A stretch of 40,050 nucleotides of DNA from IMG/VR virus record IMGVR_UViG_3300027747_002750, positions 1 through 40,050 of that record; one strand, 5' to 3'. This document shows positions 1 to 7,083 of this stretch, one piece after another (the stretch's first letter is position 1; each line of letters opens with the position of its first letter). Both the position numbers and the translations under genes were made by a program. This DNA comes from a virus. The notes below the pieces were generated by a model. The model worked only from the letters and a program-made list of their open reading frames with translations, had not been told where the DNA came from and did no database searches.

Positions 1-2
1 AG

Positions 3-1616
3 TTTTATACCGACACCCAACTATTTTCTGAGGATGATTTTGTTAAACATTATGGAAATCCTTGCGCTTCAGTATATAGAATTAGATATAGATTTTTTAT
101 TGAAGAAAGTGAAAATAAAATTTCTTTAAAGTATCAACTATACACAAAACAAAGAAGAGTTGGAGGTAAGTTTTTTGTTGAAAGAAAAACAACAGAATAT
201 TTTTCATTTAATTTCAAAACTAAATTGTTTTACTCAGGAACACTTATTACAAAGAAAAAACAAAAAATGGGGGCTCGTATGAAAGTTAACCCAACTTATA
301 ATGCGATTCAAAGTTTCTTAAGAGGTGTTCATATTGATGAAAGCGTAAAACCTGAAAATCATTTTATTTTCTTTTTAGAAAAAATATGGGATAAAATGGG
401 AATTGAAAACCCACAAAACTTTCAGTGGAATTCACCTGAATCATTTTATAGTTTAACATATTATTTGGTCAATGGAATTAAAATTCCAAACACATGGAAA
501 AAATTCACCCACATGTTTCTTTCAAAGAAAGATCTAAGATTATCAAATATGAATTTGGTCGATACTGTGATGAAACAAATCAACATGAAAGGATCTAAAG
601 TAAAACAAATTCTAAATGAATTAGAGTGGGTTGATTTTGATAGAATGTATATTGTTTATAATATCTTAGGTATTGACAGGTTTAATAAAATTGAAAACAA
701 ATATTTTGATGAATACTTTTCAAATTCATATCCTATACCTGTGGAGGATACTAAAATGGGAAGGTATTTTGAATGTTTCTATCGTCAAAATAATACTTAC
801 TTAAATAGTAGATTTTCAGTCCATCTAACACCAAAAGAAAAAGATAGAATTTTAAACATTATAACATATTTTGATTATGATAGATATAGGACTTTATTGG
901 ATCATTTAGAAATGAAACGAGACTTAATTAATCTTGGTGAAAATGTAAAATTAAAGTTTGAAAATATAAGTAGTTTTAATTTAGAACACGAGGAGTTTAG
1001 TCGTCTTTTACAATCATACAGAAAAGGTGAAGTTGAAAGATTTTATGGTGATGTAGATATTTTAGAAACACCAATCGAACACGAAGGTGAAACATATTAC
1101 CCGGTACTTCTTCGTAAAACTACGGACTATGAAAAAGAATCTCAACACCAAAGAAATTGTGTTCGTGGGTATTCAGAAAGACCAGATTGTTTGATATTCT
1201 CAATTCGTAAAGGATCAAAAGATGGTGATGATAGAATCACTGTTGAATATCGATACAAAATAGATGAAATATTGAATGTTCAAGAAAGAGCTAAGTTTAA
1301 TGAAACACCATCGTTAGAGTTTTCACAAGTTGCCAAAATACAACTTGCAAACATCAATCTTATGTATAAACTTGGAACTTTGAAGTTACCAAAGTTGGTT
1401 AAAAAATATCGTAATGGTAGAACTATAGAACAAGAAGCGACATTCAAAAGTTTGGAACATGAAGGGACTAGAGTAATTGCAATGACTCCTCATTGGGATG
1501 TTTCAACACCTGAACCACAAACTTGGCAAAATGAGATCTTAGATTTTCCACAATTGGAGCCACCAATGGATTATGAAAATGAAAATTATTTTAATATTTT
1601 GGATGAATTGCCATAA
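3..1616 (+). CDS. PcfJ-like protein, 5' end outside the window
   Basis: The frame is open from the first bases of the window to the TAA at 1614-1616, so the true start lies upstream. The first in-frame ATG is at 267, but the codons before it read as ordinary basic, aromatic-rich protein, so I treat the gene as truncated by the window edge. Around 1141-1215 it encodes HQRNCVRGY followed by a strand ending FSIRKG, and later a conserved-looking QVAKIQLANIN. This Q-x-N-C-V-x-x-Y arrangement is the signature of the PcfJ-like family, named after a plasmid pCF10 protein. I know of no established biochemical role. The C-terminal 60 residues are acidic and proline-rich. The family call is moderately secure; function is unknown. 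Confidence 0.6.
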   Translation, partial: FYTDTQLFSEDDFVKHYGNPCASVYRIRYRFFIEESENKISLKYQLYTKQRRVGGKFFVERKTTEYFSFNFKTKLFYSGTLITKKKQKMGARMKVNPTYNAIQSFLRGVHIDESVKPENHFIFFLEKIWDKMGIENPQNFQWNSPESFYSLTYYLVNGIKIPNTWKKFTHMFLSKKDLRLSNMNLVDTVMKQINMKGSKVKQILNELEWVDFDRMYIVYNILGIDRFNKIENKYFDEYFSNSYPIPVEDTKMGRYFECFYRQNNTYLNSRFSVHLTPKEKDRILNIITYFDYDRYRTLLDHLEMKRDLINLGENVKLKFENISSFNLEHEEFSRLLQSYRKGEVERFYGDVDILETPIEHEGETYYPVLLRKTTDYEKESQHQRNCVRGYSERPDCLIFSIRKGSKDGDDRITVEYRYKIDEILNVQERAKFNETPSLEFSQVAKIQLANINLMYKLGTLKLPKLVKKYRNGRTIEQEATFKSLEHEGTRVIAMTPHWDVSTPEPQTWQNEILDFPQLEPPMDYENENYFNILDELP

Positions 1617-1630
1617 AATTATTATATTTG
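1598..1630 (+). promoter_or_regulatory. Bacteroidota-type promoter, TTTG-N21-TATATTTG
   Basis: TTTG at 1598-1601 and TATATTTG at 1623-1630 are 21 bases apart, matching the Bacteroidota -33/-7 consensus. The next start codon (1635) is only 4 bases past the -7 box, so the transcript would be nearly leaderless. Confidence 0.6.
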
Positions 1631-1634
1631 TAAA

Positions 1635-2216
1635 ATGAAGACGTATAAACAATTACCAGTACCAAAAGATACTGCTTGGAGTAGAAATACCTTATACGGT
1701 AAATTACACTGGAGAATAAGATATGTTATTACAGGTGTGAAAAACATTTTTAAATGGATGCCAACTATTTATCACGACAGAGATTGGGACGGAGATTTCA
1801 TTTTAAAAATTTTACAAAAGAAAATAGAGTTTCAAAGAAAAGAACTTGTCAACGCTAACAGACATACGGCCATTGATAGAGATAATAGAGATATGACTTT
1901 GGCACTTAACTTACTTGAAAGAGTTAGAGAAGATTATTATAGGTTAGAGTGTACGGATTATTGGGACGATGATATAAGTTTTGAGGATGTCCCAAATAAA
2001 CCAAACTCAAAAAGTATTAAGATTGAAACAACTTCAGAAAGATTTGACGAATATCTAAATAAATATTCATCTTCAGTTCGTGCAATTACTAAAGAACATG
2101 GTGTAATTGAAGATAAAAAAACTTTATGTTTAAGAGTATCTTACTATAATCATAATAAAGCAAATAAACTTCTTTTTCGAGTTTTAGAAGAAAAATTAAG
2201 TTATTGGTGGGATTAA
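1635..2216 (+). CDS. Hypothetical protein with DRDWD motif
   Basis: A 193-residue soluble protein. Residues 40-52 read as an aromatic-rich stretch ending H-D-R-D-W-D (residues 47-52), followed by a long basic/acidic helical segment (about 54-105) and an alpha/beta C-terminal part. The W-x-P-x-I-x-x-D-R-D-W-D pattern looks familiar from hypothetical proteins of large environmental phages, but I cannot name a family or function. The start is fixed by the promoter box ending 4 bases upstream. It is followed after 19 bases by a small coiled-coil gene. Confidence 0.7.
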   Translation: MKTYKQLPVPKDTAWSRNTLYGKLHWRIRYVITGVKNIFKWMPTIYHDRDWDGDFILKILQKKIEFQRKELVNANRHTAIDRDNRDMTLALNLLERVREDYYRLECTDYWDDDISFEDVPNKPNSKSIKIETTSERFDEYLNKYSSSVRAITKEHGVIEDKKTLCLRVSYYNHNKANKLLFRVLEEKLSYWWD

Positions 2217-2235
2217 ACAAAAAAAACAAAAAAAT

Positions 2236-2415
2236 ATGAACGATAAAAGAATTATTCACGGACATTTGATGAATGAACATCGAAGATTGGCAAATGAAAT
2301 TGCTGACATTAAAGCTGAAAGTTACGAATTGAACGAAGAACAGAAAAGAAAAGTATCTGAGTTACAACAACGACAATTGATTATTATGAAACAATTAGAA
2401 AATTTATTAAGATAA
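2236..2415 (+). CDS. Small coiled-coil protein (59 aa)
   Basis: ATG at 2236 to TAA at 2413-2415. The product is almost entirely predicted helix with leucine/isoleucine heptad spacing in its second half and many Glu, Lys and Gln residues, suggesting a short coiled coil. It abuts the next gene exactly (TAA then ATG). An A-rich leader precedes the start. No function can be assigned. Confidence 0.65.
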   Translation: MNDKRIIHGHLMNEHRRLANEIADIKAESYELNEEQKRKVSELQQRQLIIMKQLENLLR

Positions 2416-2637
2416 ATGGAAAATAGAAGCACACATTACGGAGATGTAAAAAATTGGATTGAAAAAGTTATTGACTCTTGTGAAAACAAAGAACAACTTA
2501 TGACTACAAGAAAGTTAATTAAAAATTTTGACAAACAATTAAGAAATCGACATATTGATCGTTATTGGAATACATATTCATATGAATTAATAAAACCATT
2601 AGAATTTTATGTTGAAGAAAAAATTAAAAATATATGA
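2416..2637 (+). CDS. Hypothetical protein (73 aa)
   Basis: A small, highly charged, mostly helical protein starting directly after the preceding stop and overlapping the next gene by an ATGA junction at 2634-2637, so the three genes 2236-2888 are probably translated from one message. It has tryptophans near residues 14 and 52 and no recognisable motif. Confidence 0.65.
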   Translation: MENRSTHYGDVKNWIEKVIDSCENKEQLMTTRKLIKNFDKQLRNRHIDRYWNTYSYELIKPLEFYVEEKIKNI

Positions 2638-2888
2638 CAGGAAAAATTTCTAAAAAGGACGATCAATGGATTATTGAGTATGATAATGGTTTTGATGTTA
2701 AAAATTATGTCTTATGTGAAGAAACATTAATTTGGATTAAAAAACATTCTTTGGATAATGTTTTAGAAAACACCAAAACCGTTGATTTTGATATTGTGGT
2801 AAAGGGAGAACATTGTCCGACCAAAGAAATGCTTATTAAAAATTACTGTGCTAAGATCCGACTAATTGATTTCGATACTATTTATTAG
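2634..2888 (+). CDS. Hypothetical protein (84 aa)
   Basis: Starts inside the preceding stop (ATGA). It begins with a beta-rich stretch (KISKKDDQWIIEYDNG) that resembles a short beta-hairpin, then a mixed alpha/beta region with two cysteines (about residues 60 and 72). There is no signal peptide or membrane segment. Function unknown. Confidence 0.65.
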   Translation: MTGKISKKDDQWIIEYDNGFDVKNYVLCEETLIWIKKHSLDNVLENTKTVDFDIVVKGEHCPTKEMLIKNYCAKIRLIDFDTIY

Positions 2889-2903
2889 TAAAGAAACTTG
2901 GGG

Positions 2904-3341
2904 ATGATTGATTTAACAAACTACAAAATTAAAAAATATCAATACGAACTTTCCAGCGAAGAACTTGAGACCAAAGTTTGGGACAACATGTCTGAAGATG
3001 AAATTAAATGGGCGGTTAAAATAACTTTGGAAGGTATAAATGATACTGCAAACTTGACAGAACCAAAAGCGTGGGATTTATTCTTCTTAAATGAAGAGTT
3101 AGAAAATGAAATTGAAACAATATTAAAAAAATATGATGTTTCATTTGTTAAAGAAGATTTAACCGAAAACCTTTTAACAAATCCAAATGAAGTATTCACC
3201 GATTATTTTATTGAAAGATTAGATGAATTTCTAAATGACAACTTAGATGTTGATAGTATTTTAGATAGAATACTTGAAGTTGGTATTGATAAATTAACTT
3301 CATTTGAAAAATATTTCTTAAATAACGACACCGAAAATTAA
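2904..3341 (+). CDS. Acidic hypothetical protein (145 aa)
   Basis: I place the start at the ATG at 2904 rather than the TTG two codons upstream. The protein is very acidic and rich in Leu/Asn, and looks largely helical, with the motif DxxFL repeated loosely in its second half. It follows the previous gene by 15 bases and is the last gene before the 48-base gap that holds a TATTTATT element. No family recognised. Confidence 0.65.
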   Translation: MIDLTNYKIKKYQYELSSEELETKVWDNMSEDEIKWAVKITLEGINDTANLTEPKAWDLFFLNEELENEIETILKKYDVSFVKEDLTENLLTNPNEVFTDYFIERLDEFLNDNLDVDSILDRILEVGIDKLTSFEKYFLNNDTEN

Positions 3342-3348
3342 TTAAGTT

Positions 3349-3356
3349 TATTTATT
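3349..3356 (+). promoter_or_regulatory. TATTTATT element upstream of repeat-bearing genes
   Basis: TATTTATT lies 33 bases before the ATG at 3390. It matches the octamer found in front of many genes in this window, although the spacing here is the longest of the set, so it is a weaker member. Confidence 0.35.
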
Positions 3357-3389
3357 GTCAATTCAAAAATTAATTCATATATTTTTTAT

Positions 3390-3836
3390 ATGAATAATCC
3401 ATCAGGAAATAAATTAAAGAAACTTGTCTTTGGAATGTTTGACCAAATGGTTGAAAGTGCAGACAAGTATGTAACAAAAGAAGGCTCAACTTGGCTGATA
3501 TTCACAGAAGAAAAAAGATGGGTGGTTGAATTTACAAAGGATAAAACCTTATGGTTCAACTATAACCTATTTCAAAGTGAGTTGTATCTAGTCAGTAAGG
3601 ACTGCACTCAAGAAAGAGATTTGATCAAAAACTGGTTTGAATCAAGATTTTTGGGTATTAAACCTGTTGAAGACACCATTCAAAATGGGGTGAAACACAC
3701 CTTGCCTTGGCAATATTGTTCGCATAGGTCAGTTGAAGACACCATTCAAAATGGGGTAAAGGACACCAAAAGCCTTCGTCGCATACATAATCGAAATGTT
3801 GAAGACACCATTCAAAATGGAGAAAAAATTAAATAA
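3390..3836 (+). CDS. Repeat-array protein A
   Basis: Residues 1-92 form a compact domain that includes KRWVVEFTKDKTLWFNYN and ends WFESRFLGIKP. It is about 60% identical to residues 1-90 of the next gene. From residue 93 the frame enters an array in which the 12-residue unit VEDTIQNGVKHT appears three times (the last ends GEKIK), separated by two unrelated 10-residue inserts, LPWQYCSHRS and KSLRRIHNRN. The inserts are rich in Cys, Arg, His and Trp, unlike the Lys/Glu/Asn-rich proteins around them, and use codons such as CGC, CGT and TCG that are rare here. I recall similar domains with repeated VEDTIQNG units in environmental phage sequences but know no function. The C-terminal third may be protein, RNA or both. 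Confidence 0.75.
   Translation: MNNPSGNKLKKLVFGMFDQMVESADKYVTKEGSTWLIFTEEKRWVVEFTKDKTLWFNYNLFQSELYLVSKDCTQERDLIKNWFESRFLGIKPVEDTIQNGVKHTLPWQYCSHRSVEDTIQNGVKDTKSLRRIHNRNVEDTIQNGEKIK
3666..3820 (+). repeat. CRISPR-like mini-array A: 36-bp repeats, 30-bp spacers
   Basis: Repeat 1 (3666-3701) and repeat 2 (3732-3767) are 36 bp each and begin GTTGAAGACACCATTCAAAA. They differ only in the last third (GTGAAACACACC against GTAAAGGACACC). Repeat 3 (3798-3820) keeps the first 23 bp and then degenerates. Spacers 3702-3731 and 3768-3797 are each exactly 30 bp and unrelated to each other. The repeat contains the hairpin CCATT-CAA-AATGG. The 66-bp period equals 22 codons, so the array stays in frame with the host gene. 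There are no cas genes in the window. Confidence 0.85.
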
Positions 3837-3837
3837 A

Positions 3838-4266
3838 ATGAAAAACCCAACAGGAAAAAAATTAGAAAAAATTATCTTTAAATTGTTTGACGATGCGAGT
3901 CAAGGGGTTGATAGATATAATCACAATGGCAGTCTATGGGCTATCTTCACCAATGAGACGAAATGGGTTTTTGAATTTACAAAGGACCAAACTCTATGGT
4001 ATAACTATAGATTCTTCAATAATGAAATGGAACTAATCGGTAAGGACTGCACCGAAGAAAAAGATTTGATTAAGAATTGGTTTGAATCAAGATTTTTGGG
4101 TATTAAACCTGTTGAAGATACCATTCAAAATGGGGTGAAACACACCTTCGGACATAAAATAGATTTTCATGAAACGGTTGAAGATACCATTCAAAATGGG
4201 GTGAAACACACCGGTGGAATGTCCTTCAAACCTTATCAAACAGTTGAAGATACCATTCAAAATTAA
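3838..4266 (+). CDS. Repeat-array protein B, paralogue of A
   Basis: I choose the ATG at 3838, which gives an N-terminus (MKNPTGKKLEK) aligned with that of protein A; upstream in-frame codons overlap array A. The domain at residues 1-90 contains TKWVFEFTKDQTLWYNY and ends WFESRFLGIKP like its neighbour. Three VEDTIQN units follow, with 10-residue inserts FGHKIDFHET and GGMSFKPYQT, and the protein stops within the third unit. The pair arose by tandem duplication. The domain has drifted while the 33 bases just before the repeats are identical in both copies, which suggests recent exchange or constraint on the DNA or RNA at this point. Function unknown. Confidence 0.75.
   Translation: MKNPTGKKLEKIIFKLFDDASQGVDRYNHNGSLWAIFTNETKWVFEFTKDQTLWYNYRFFNNEMELIGKDCTEEKDLIKNWFESRFLGIKPVEDTIQNGVKHTFGHKIDFHETVEDTIQNGVKHTGGMSFKPYQTVEDTIQN
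4111..4263 (+). repeat. CRISPR-like mini-array B: 36-bp repeats, 30-bp spacers
   Basis: Repeats at 4111-4146 and 4177-4212 are identical to each other and begin GTTGAAGATACCATTCAAAA. The third (4243-4263) keeps 21 bp and then runs into the stop codon. Spacers 4147-4176 and 4213-4242 are exactly 30 bp each and share no sequence with each other or with array A. All three copies here carry GAT where all three in array A carry GAC, so each array is homogenised internally. The 33 bases before the first repeat (4078-4110) are identical to 3633-3665. Confidence 0.85.
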
Positions 4267-4284
4267 TAATAAAATACAGTAAAT

Positions 4285-4491
4285 ATGAGCGAAGATAGAA
4301 TACCTTATTTAAGATCCGACATGGATGAGGAAGAACAAAAACTTTGGGATAATACTTTAATGGACGGATTGGAAAATCTTAACAAAGAAGAATTAATTGA
4401 CAAAGTCAGAAATTATTATAATACTTGTTATAATATTGATGGAAGACCACCATCCAAATTAGATTTTAACGAATTTTTAAACACCTTATAA
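4285..4491 (+). CDS. Small acidic hypothetical protein (68 aa)
   Basis: A 68-residue acidic, helical protein starting 18 bases after array B and overlapping the next gene by one base (TAATG at 4489-4493). It has a tryptophan near residue 20 and a C-terminal half rich in Asn, Tyr and Asp. No family recognised. Its coupling to the downstream papain-like gene suggests co-expression. Confidence 0.65.
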   Translation: MSEDRIPYLRSDMDEEEQKLWDNTLMDGLENLNKEELIDKVRNYYNTCYNIDGRPPSKLDFNEFLNTL

Positions 4492-4898
4492 TGTCAAAAG
4501 AAAACATACAACTTTTTGATTTGTCTTTAAACAAAGGAGATACCTGTTTAACATATGTTCTTAAAAGACTTGGTCTTGAAGAAGACTTATGTAGTTATGA
4601 AACCTTACACGATCATTTTGATCAGTTTCAATTCTCAAGATATAAGAAAAAACTTTGTGTCGGTGATATTTTATTGTGGGATAGAGATATAAAGTGGGAA
4701 TGGATGCCATGGATAATAAAAGATAAAAACATCATTTGGAAAAACATTCCTCTTGGGGTTCATTTTGGAATAATGGAAGATGATGATCTTTTTTCTGATT
4801 GTACCAGACTAATAAAACCACCACATCCTAGTTTAAGAATTAGAAGATTAAATGAGGTTCATAAAAATCCTGATTGGGTTTTAAAGTTAAGTAAATGA
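4491..4898 (+). CDS. Papain-like (NlpC/P60-type) protein
   Basis: 135 residues. Residues 15-29 read KGDTCLTYVLKRLGL, placing Cys19 at the start of a helix. Residues 58-64 are GDILLWD, the 'GDi..w' strand typical of NlpC/P60 and related papain-like folds. His91 sits in GVHFGIMEDDD on the next strand. That Cys-then-His order with GD between them is the expected catalytic layout of an amidase/peptidase of this superfamily. A C-terminal PHPSLRIRRL completes the fold. There is no signal peptide. It could cleave peptidoglycan stem peptides or another amide. The superfamily assignment is an inference from motif order. Confidence 0.5.
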   Translation: MSKENIQLFDLSLNKGDTCLTYVLKRLGLEEDLCSYETLHDHFDQFQFSRYKKKLCVGDILLWDRDIKWEWMPWIIKDKNIIWKNIPLGVHFGIMEDDDLFSDCTRLIKPPHPSLRIRRLNEVHKNPDWVLKLSK

Positions 4899-4930
4899 AT
4901 AAAAACAAAAACATATAAAATAATTGACTA

Positions 4931-6031
4931 ATGAATAATTTAGACAAACAATACCAATCATTACTCCAAGACATTTTGGAGAATGGTGTAAAAAAAGAGA
5001 CTAGAAATGGAGATACCATTTCAGTGTTCGTTAGACAGATTCGTCATAACATGCAAGATGGATTTCCAGTTCTTACAACAAAGAAAATGGCTTGGAAAAC
5101 TATTGTGACCGAGTTGTTATGGTTTCTTCGCGGTGATACAAACATCAAGTTCCTTGTTGAAAATGGTTGTCATATTTGGGATGGTGATGCTTATAAGAAC
5201 TACTTACATAAAGTTATACGTGACAAAGACATTGTACAATACTTAAAATCATATTCAAAAGATACAAAAGGAGTCCCTACTATTGAACTCTATTCAAAAG
5301 ATGAGTTTATTGAGCGAATTAAAAATGATGATGAGTTTGCTGAGAAGTTTGGGGATTTGGGAAAAATTTATGGTAAGCAATGGAGAAAGTGGACAGGTTA
5401 TGAGAATAATACAAAAGTAAACGGGGTTTATGACGAATATCAAATTGACCAAATTACAAACCTAATCAACGACCTTAAAACAAATCCAGACTCAAGACGA
5501 TTGATGGTTAATGCTTGGAATGTTGGAGAATTGGATTCAATGGTACTTCCACCTTGTCATTATGGATTTCAAGTTTATACAAGAGAGCTAAGTTTGAGTG
5601 AAAGAACACAATATAAAAAGAAAAGAGATGGTATTGCTCGCACTTTTGCACCATACACTCATCAAATGTTAGATGGTTCAAACATACCAACCAGAGCAAT
5701 CTCTTTAATGTATAACTGCAGAAGCCAGGACGTACCATTGGGAACACCATTTAATTTGGCATCTTATGGGTTACTTCTAACAATATTGGCAAAGGAGGTT
5801 AATATGATTCCTAATGAGTTGATTTCAAATATGGGAGATTGTCACATTTATTTAAATCAGATTGATGGAGTTAAAGAACAATTAACAAGAGAACCATTTG
5901 AGTTACCAACTCTTAATCAATTTCCAACTTATGAAGGAACAAGACCATCAATAGAATCTTATGTTATTGGTGATTTCACACTTAAAAACTACCAATCACA
6001 CCCGACTATTAAAATGCCACTTTCAAATTAA
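4931..6031 (+). CDS. thyA: Thymidylate synthase (ThyA type)
   Basis: Makes dTMP from dUMP using methylenetetrahydrofolate as methyl donor and reductant. All the landmarks are present: an N-terminal R-N-G-D and FPVLTTKKMAWK segment, LLWFLRGDTNIKFL, the catalytic PPCHYGFQ with Cys209, the phosphate-binding CRSQD (Arg264), GTPFNLASYGLL, and GDCHIYLNQ near the end. At 366 residues it is about 100 longer than the E. coli enzyme. One extra segment lies near residues 85-145; another, of about 35 residues rich in Lys and Arg, lies between the active-site strand and the phosphate-binding loop (about 220-255). Phages use this enzyme to supply thymidine nucleotides for replication. No intron interrupts it, unlike T4 td. 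Confidence 0.96.
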   Translation: MNNLDKQYQSLLQDILENGVKKETRNGDTISVFVRQIRHNMQDGFPVLTTKKMAWKTIVTELLWFLRGDTNIKFLVENGCHIWDGDAYKNYLHKVIRDKDIVQYLKSYSKDTKGVPTIELYSKDEFIERIKNDDEFAEKFGDLGKIYGKQWRKWTGYENNTKVNGVYDEYQIDQITNLINDLKTNPDSRRLMVNAWNVGELDSMVLPPCHYGFQVYTRELSLSERTQYKKKRDGIARTFAPYTHQMLDGSNIPTRAISLMYNCRSQDVPLGTPFNLASYGLLLTILAKEVNMIPNELISNMGDCHIYLNQIDGVKEQLTREPFELPTLNQFPTYEGTRPSIESYVIGDFTLKNYQSHPTIKMPLSN

Positions 6032-6033
6032 AA

Positions 6034-6159
6034 ATGAAAATTGATAAAATAAAACTTAACCACAATAATCGAATGATTAGAATCGGTTTTGGAAAACACG
6101 ATGGTAATTGGTTTTTTAGAATTGATTTTTGGTTTATCGGTTATAGATTTAAAAAATAA
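6034..6159 (+). CDS. Small aromatic-rich protein (41 aa)
   Basis: ATG at 6034, two bases after the thyA stop, ending TAA at 6157-6159. The second half reads IGFGKHDGNWFFRIDFWFIG, an alternating aromatic/polar pattern suggesting a beta-hairpin rather than a membrane helix, because charged residues fall within it. I have an impression of similar tiny phage proteins but no name. The tight spacing on both sides supports real translation. Confidence 0.55.
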   Translation: MKIDKIKLNHNNRMIRIGFGKHDGNWFFRIDFWFIGYRFKK

Positions 6160-6163
6160 GATT

Positions 6164-6397
6164 ATGAATAGAGACACATCGTGGGATGACCCACAATTAT
6201 CAGACGGAGATTTCCCCTCAAATCAACCCAAGTTCAAAGTGGGTGATAAAGAGGTTAAAGTTAAAGGATATAAATTTCCTTGCACAATCGTATCAGTATT
6301 TCAAACCGTAGAAGGAAATACCAGAGTTGTTGGTGAAATGAATGAATATGGACTTCTTCACATCTTTAACGAAGATCAATTAGAAAACGCAAATTAA
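6164..6397 (+). CDS. Hypothetical protein, small beta-barrel-like (77 aa)
   Basis: The longer frame from 6089 would overlap the small gene at 6034-6159, so I place the start at the ATG at 6164, four bases after its stop. Residues 20-75 alternate short beta strands (FKVGDKEVKVKGYKFPCTIV, VEGNTRVVGEMNEYGLLHIF), resembling a small SH3-like or KOW-like barrel. That resemblance is inference only. The gene sits in a tight cluster of small genes, 6034-7055. Confidence 0.65.
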   Translation: MNRDTSWDDPQLSDGDFPSNQPKFKVGDKEVKVKGYKFPCTIVSVFQTVEGNTRVVGEMNEYGLLHIFNEDQLENAN

Positions 6398-6398
6398 A

Positions 6399-6566
6399 AT
6401 GAAAAGATATAAAGTAGATAAAATATACATTTCGGAATTGGGATATTTAATGGTTAGATTATATGATAAAGAAAAAAAAGTTTGGACAACAATTAATTCT
6501 GGTGATTGGAAAAATTGTTTGAATCTAAACACAGATAAAATAAAAATAGAAGATATAGAGTATTAA
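6399..6566 (+). CDS. Small hypothetical protein (55 aa)
   Basis: ATG at 6399, one base after the preceding stop, ending TAA at 6564-6566. The basic N-terminus (MKRYKVDKIY) is followed by short strands and a tryptophan pair; it looks like a compact beta-rich protein. No motif recognised. The next gene starts one base later, so it is clearly part of the cluster. Confidence 0.6.
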   Translation: MKRYKVDKIYISELGYLMVRLYDKEKKVWTTINSGDWKNCLNLNTDKIKIEDIEY

Positions 6567-6567
6567 A

Positions 6568-6825
6568 ATGGGACTAGTAAAAAAAGAAAATTATTATTAT
6601 AAAAAAGATAAGAAAAAGTTTAAAAACGCAGATCATCAAAAAAATGAAAATTATGATGATTTTGTGTTAAGATCAGGTGAAATACACACCATAAAAAAAC
6701 TGGTGCAAGCTGGATCATATAAAGTTGGAAAAAGTTTTCATGTTTACTTTGAGAAAAAACCAAATTCAATTCATAGGTTCTTCACCAAACTATTTTTAGG
6801 TTGGAAATGGCAAGACCAAAAGTAA
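6568..6825 (+). CDS. Lysine-rich hypothetical protein (85 aa)
   Basis: Highly basic, with a Lys/Tyr-rich N-terminal 25 residues, then LRSGEIHTIKKLVQAGSYKV and a C-terminal amphipathic stretch (RFFTKLFLGWKW). The net positive charge suggests possible nucleic-acid or membrane-surface contact, but nothing specific is recognisable. Its end overlaps the start of the next gene by 19 bases. Confidence 0.6.
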   Translation: MGLVKKENYYYKKDKKKFKNADHQKNENYDDFVLRSGEIHTIKKLVQAGSYKVGKSFHVYFEKKPNSIHRFFTKLFLGWKWQDQK

Positions 6826-7055
6826 AACGAATTCACGTTAATCAACACCATGTCAGATCCAACAAAACAAAAGGGACTGATCTTCCTGTTATTACAATAA
6901 AAGAAGGAAAAACAAATACCTATTGTAATGAAATTGAGATCTTGGGACCTAGCAAGATCATATATGGTGGTGATGGAGTGGATGCTAAACCACTTTTAAG
7001 TTGTGGTGCAAGAGTTGTGATCGAAACAACAAGTGAGATAAACATAATATCGTAA
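6807..7055 (+). CDS. Conserved small phage protein (82 aa)
   Basis: I use the ATG at 6807 (MARPKVKRIHVNQHH) in place of the upstream TTG. After the basic start comes LPVITIKEGKTNTYCNEIEI, then GPSKIIYGGD and LSCGARVVIETTSEI, giving a beta-rich domain. I recognise this arrangement from many uncharacterised phage and metagenome proteins but cannot attach a function. It is the last gene before the TATTTATA element at 7063. Confidence 0.65.
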   Translation: MARPKVKRIHVNQHHVRSNKTKGTDLPVITIKEGKTNTYCNEIEILGPSKIIYGGDGVDAKPLLSCGARVVIETTSEINIIS

Positions 7056-7062
7056 GATCAAG

Positions 7063-7070
7063 TATTTATA
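7063..7070 (+). promoter_or_regulatory. TATTTATA element before the amidase gene
   Basis: TATTTATA ends 13 bases before the ATG at 7084. This spacing is shared with the elements before 8931, 10686, 34263, 35458 and 39280 (13-15 bases). Confidence 0.5.
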
Positions 7071-7083
7071 ATCAAAAAAGACT

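Noticed and set aside
225-266. TTG at 225 as the start of the first gene
   Set aside because: The same frame is open and protein-like all the way to the left edge of the window, so the gene most likely begins outside.
3666-4263. Calling the repeats a confirmed CRISPR array
   Set aside because: The geometry fits, but there are no cas genes or tracrRNA candidates in view, only four spacers in all, and the units are in frame with a gene, so I annotate them as CRISPR-like repeats only.
4931-6031. Group I intron in the thymidylate synthase gene, as in T4
   Set aside because: The coding frame is continuous and the extra length is in-frame protein, with no intron-like core.
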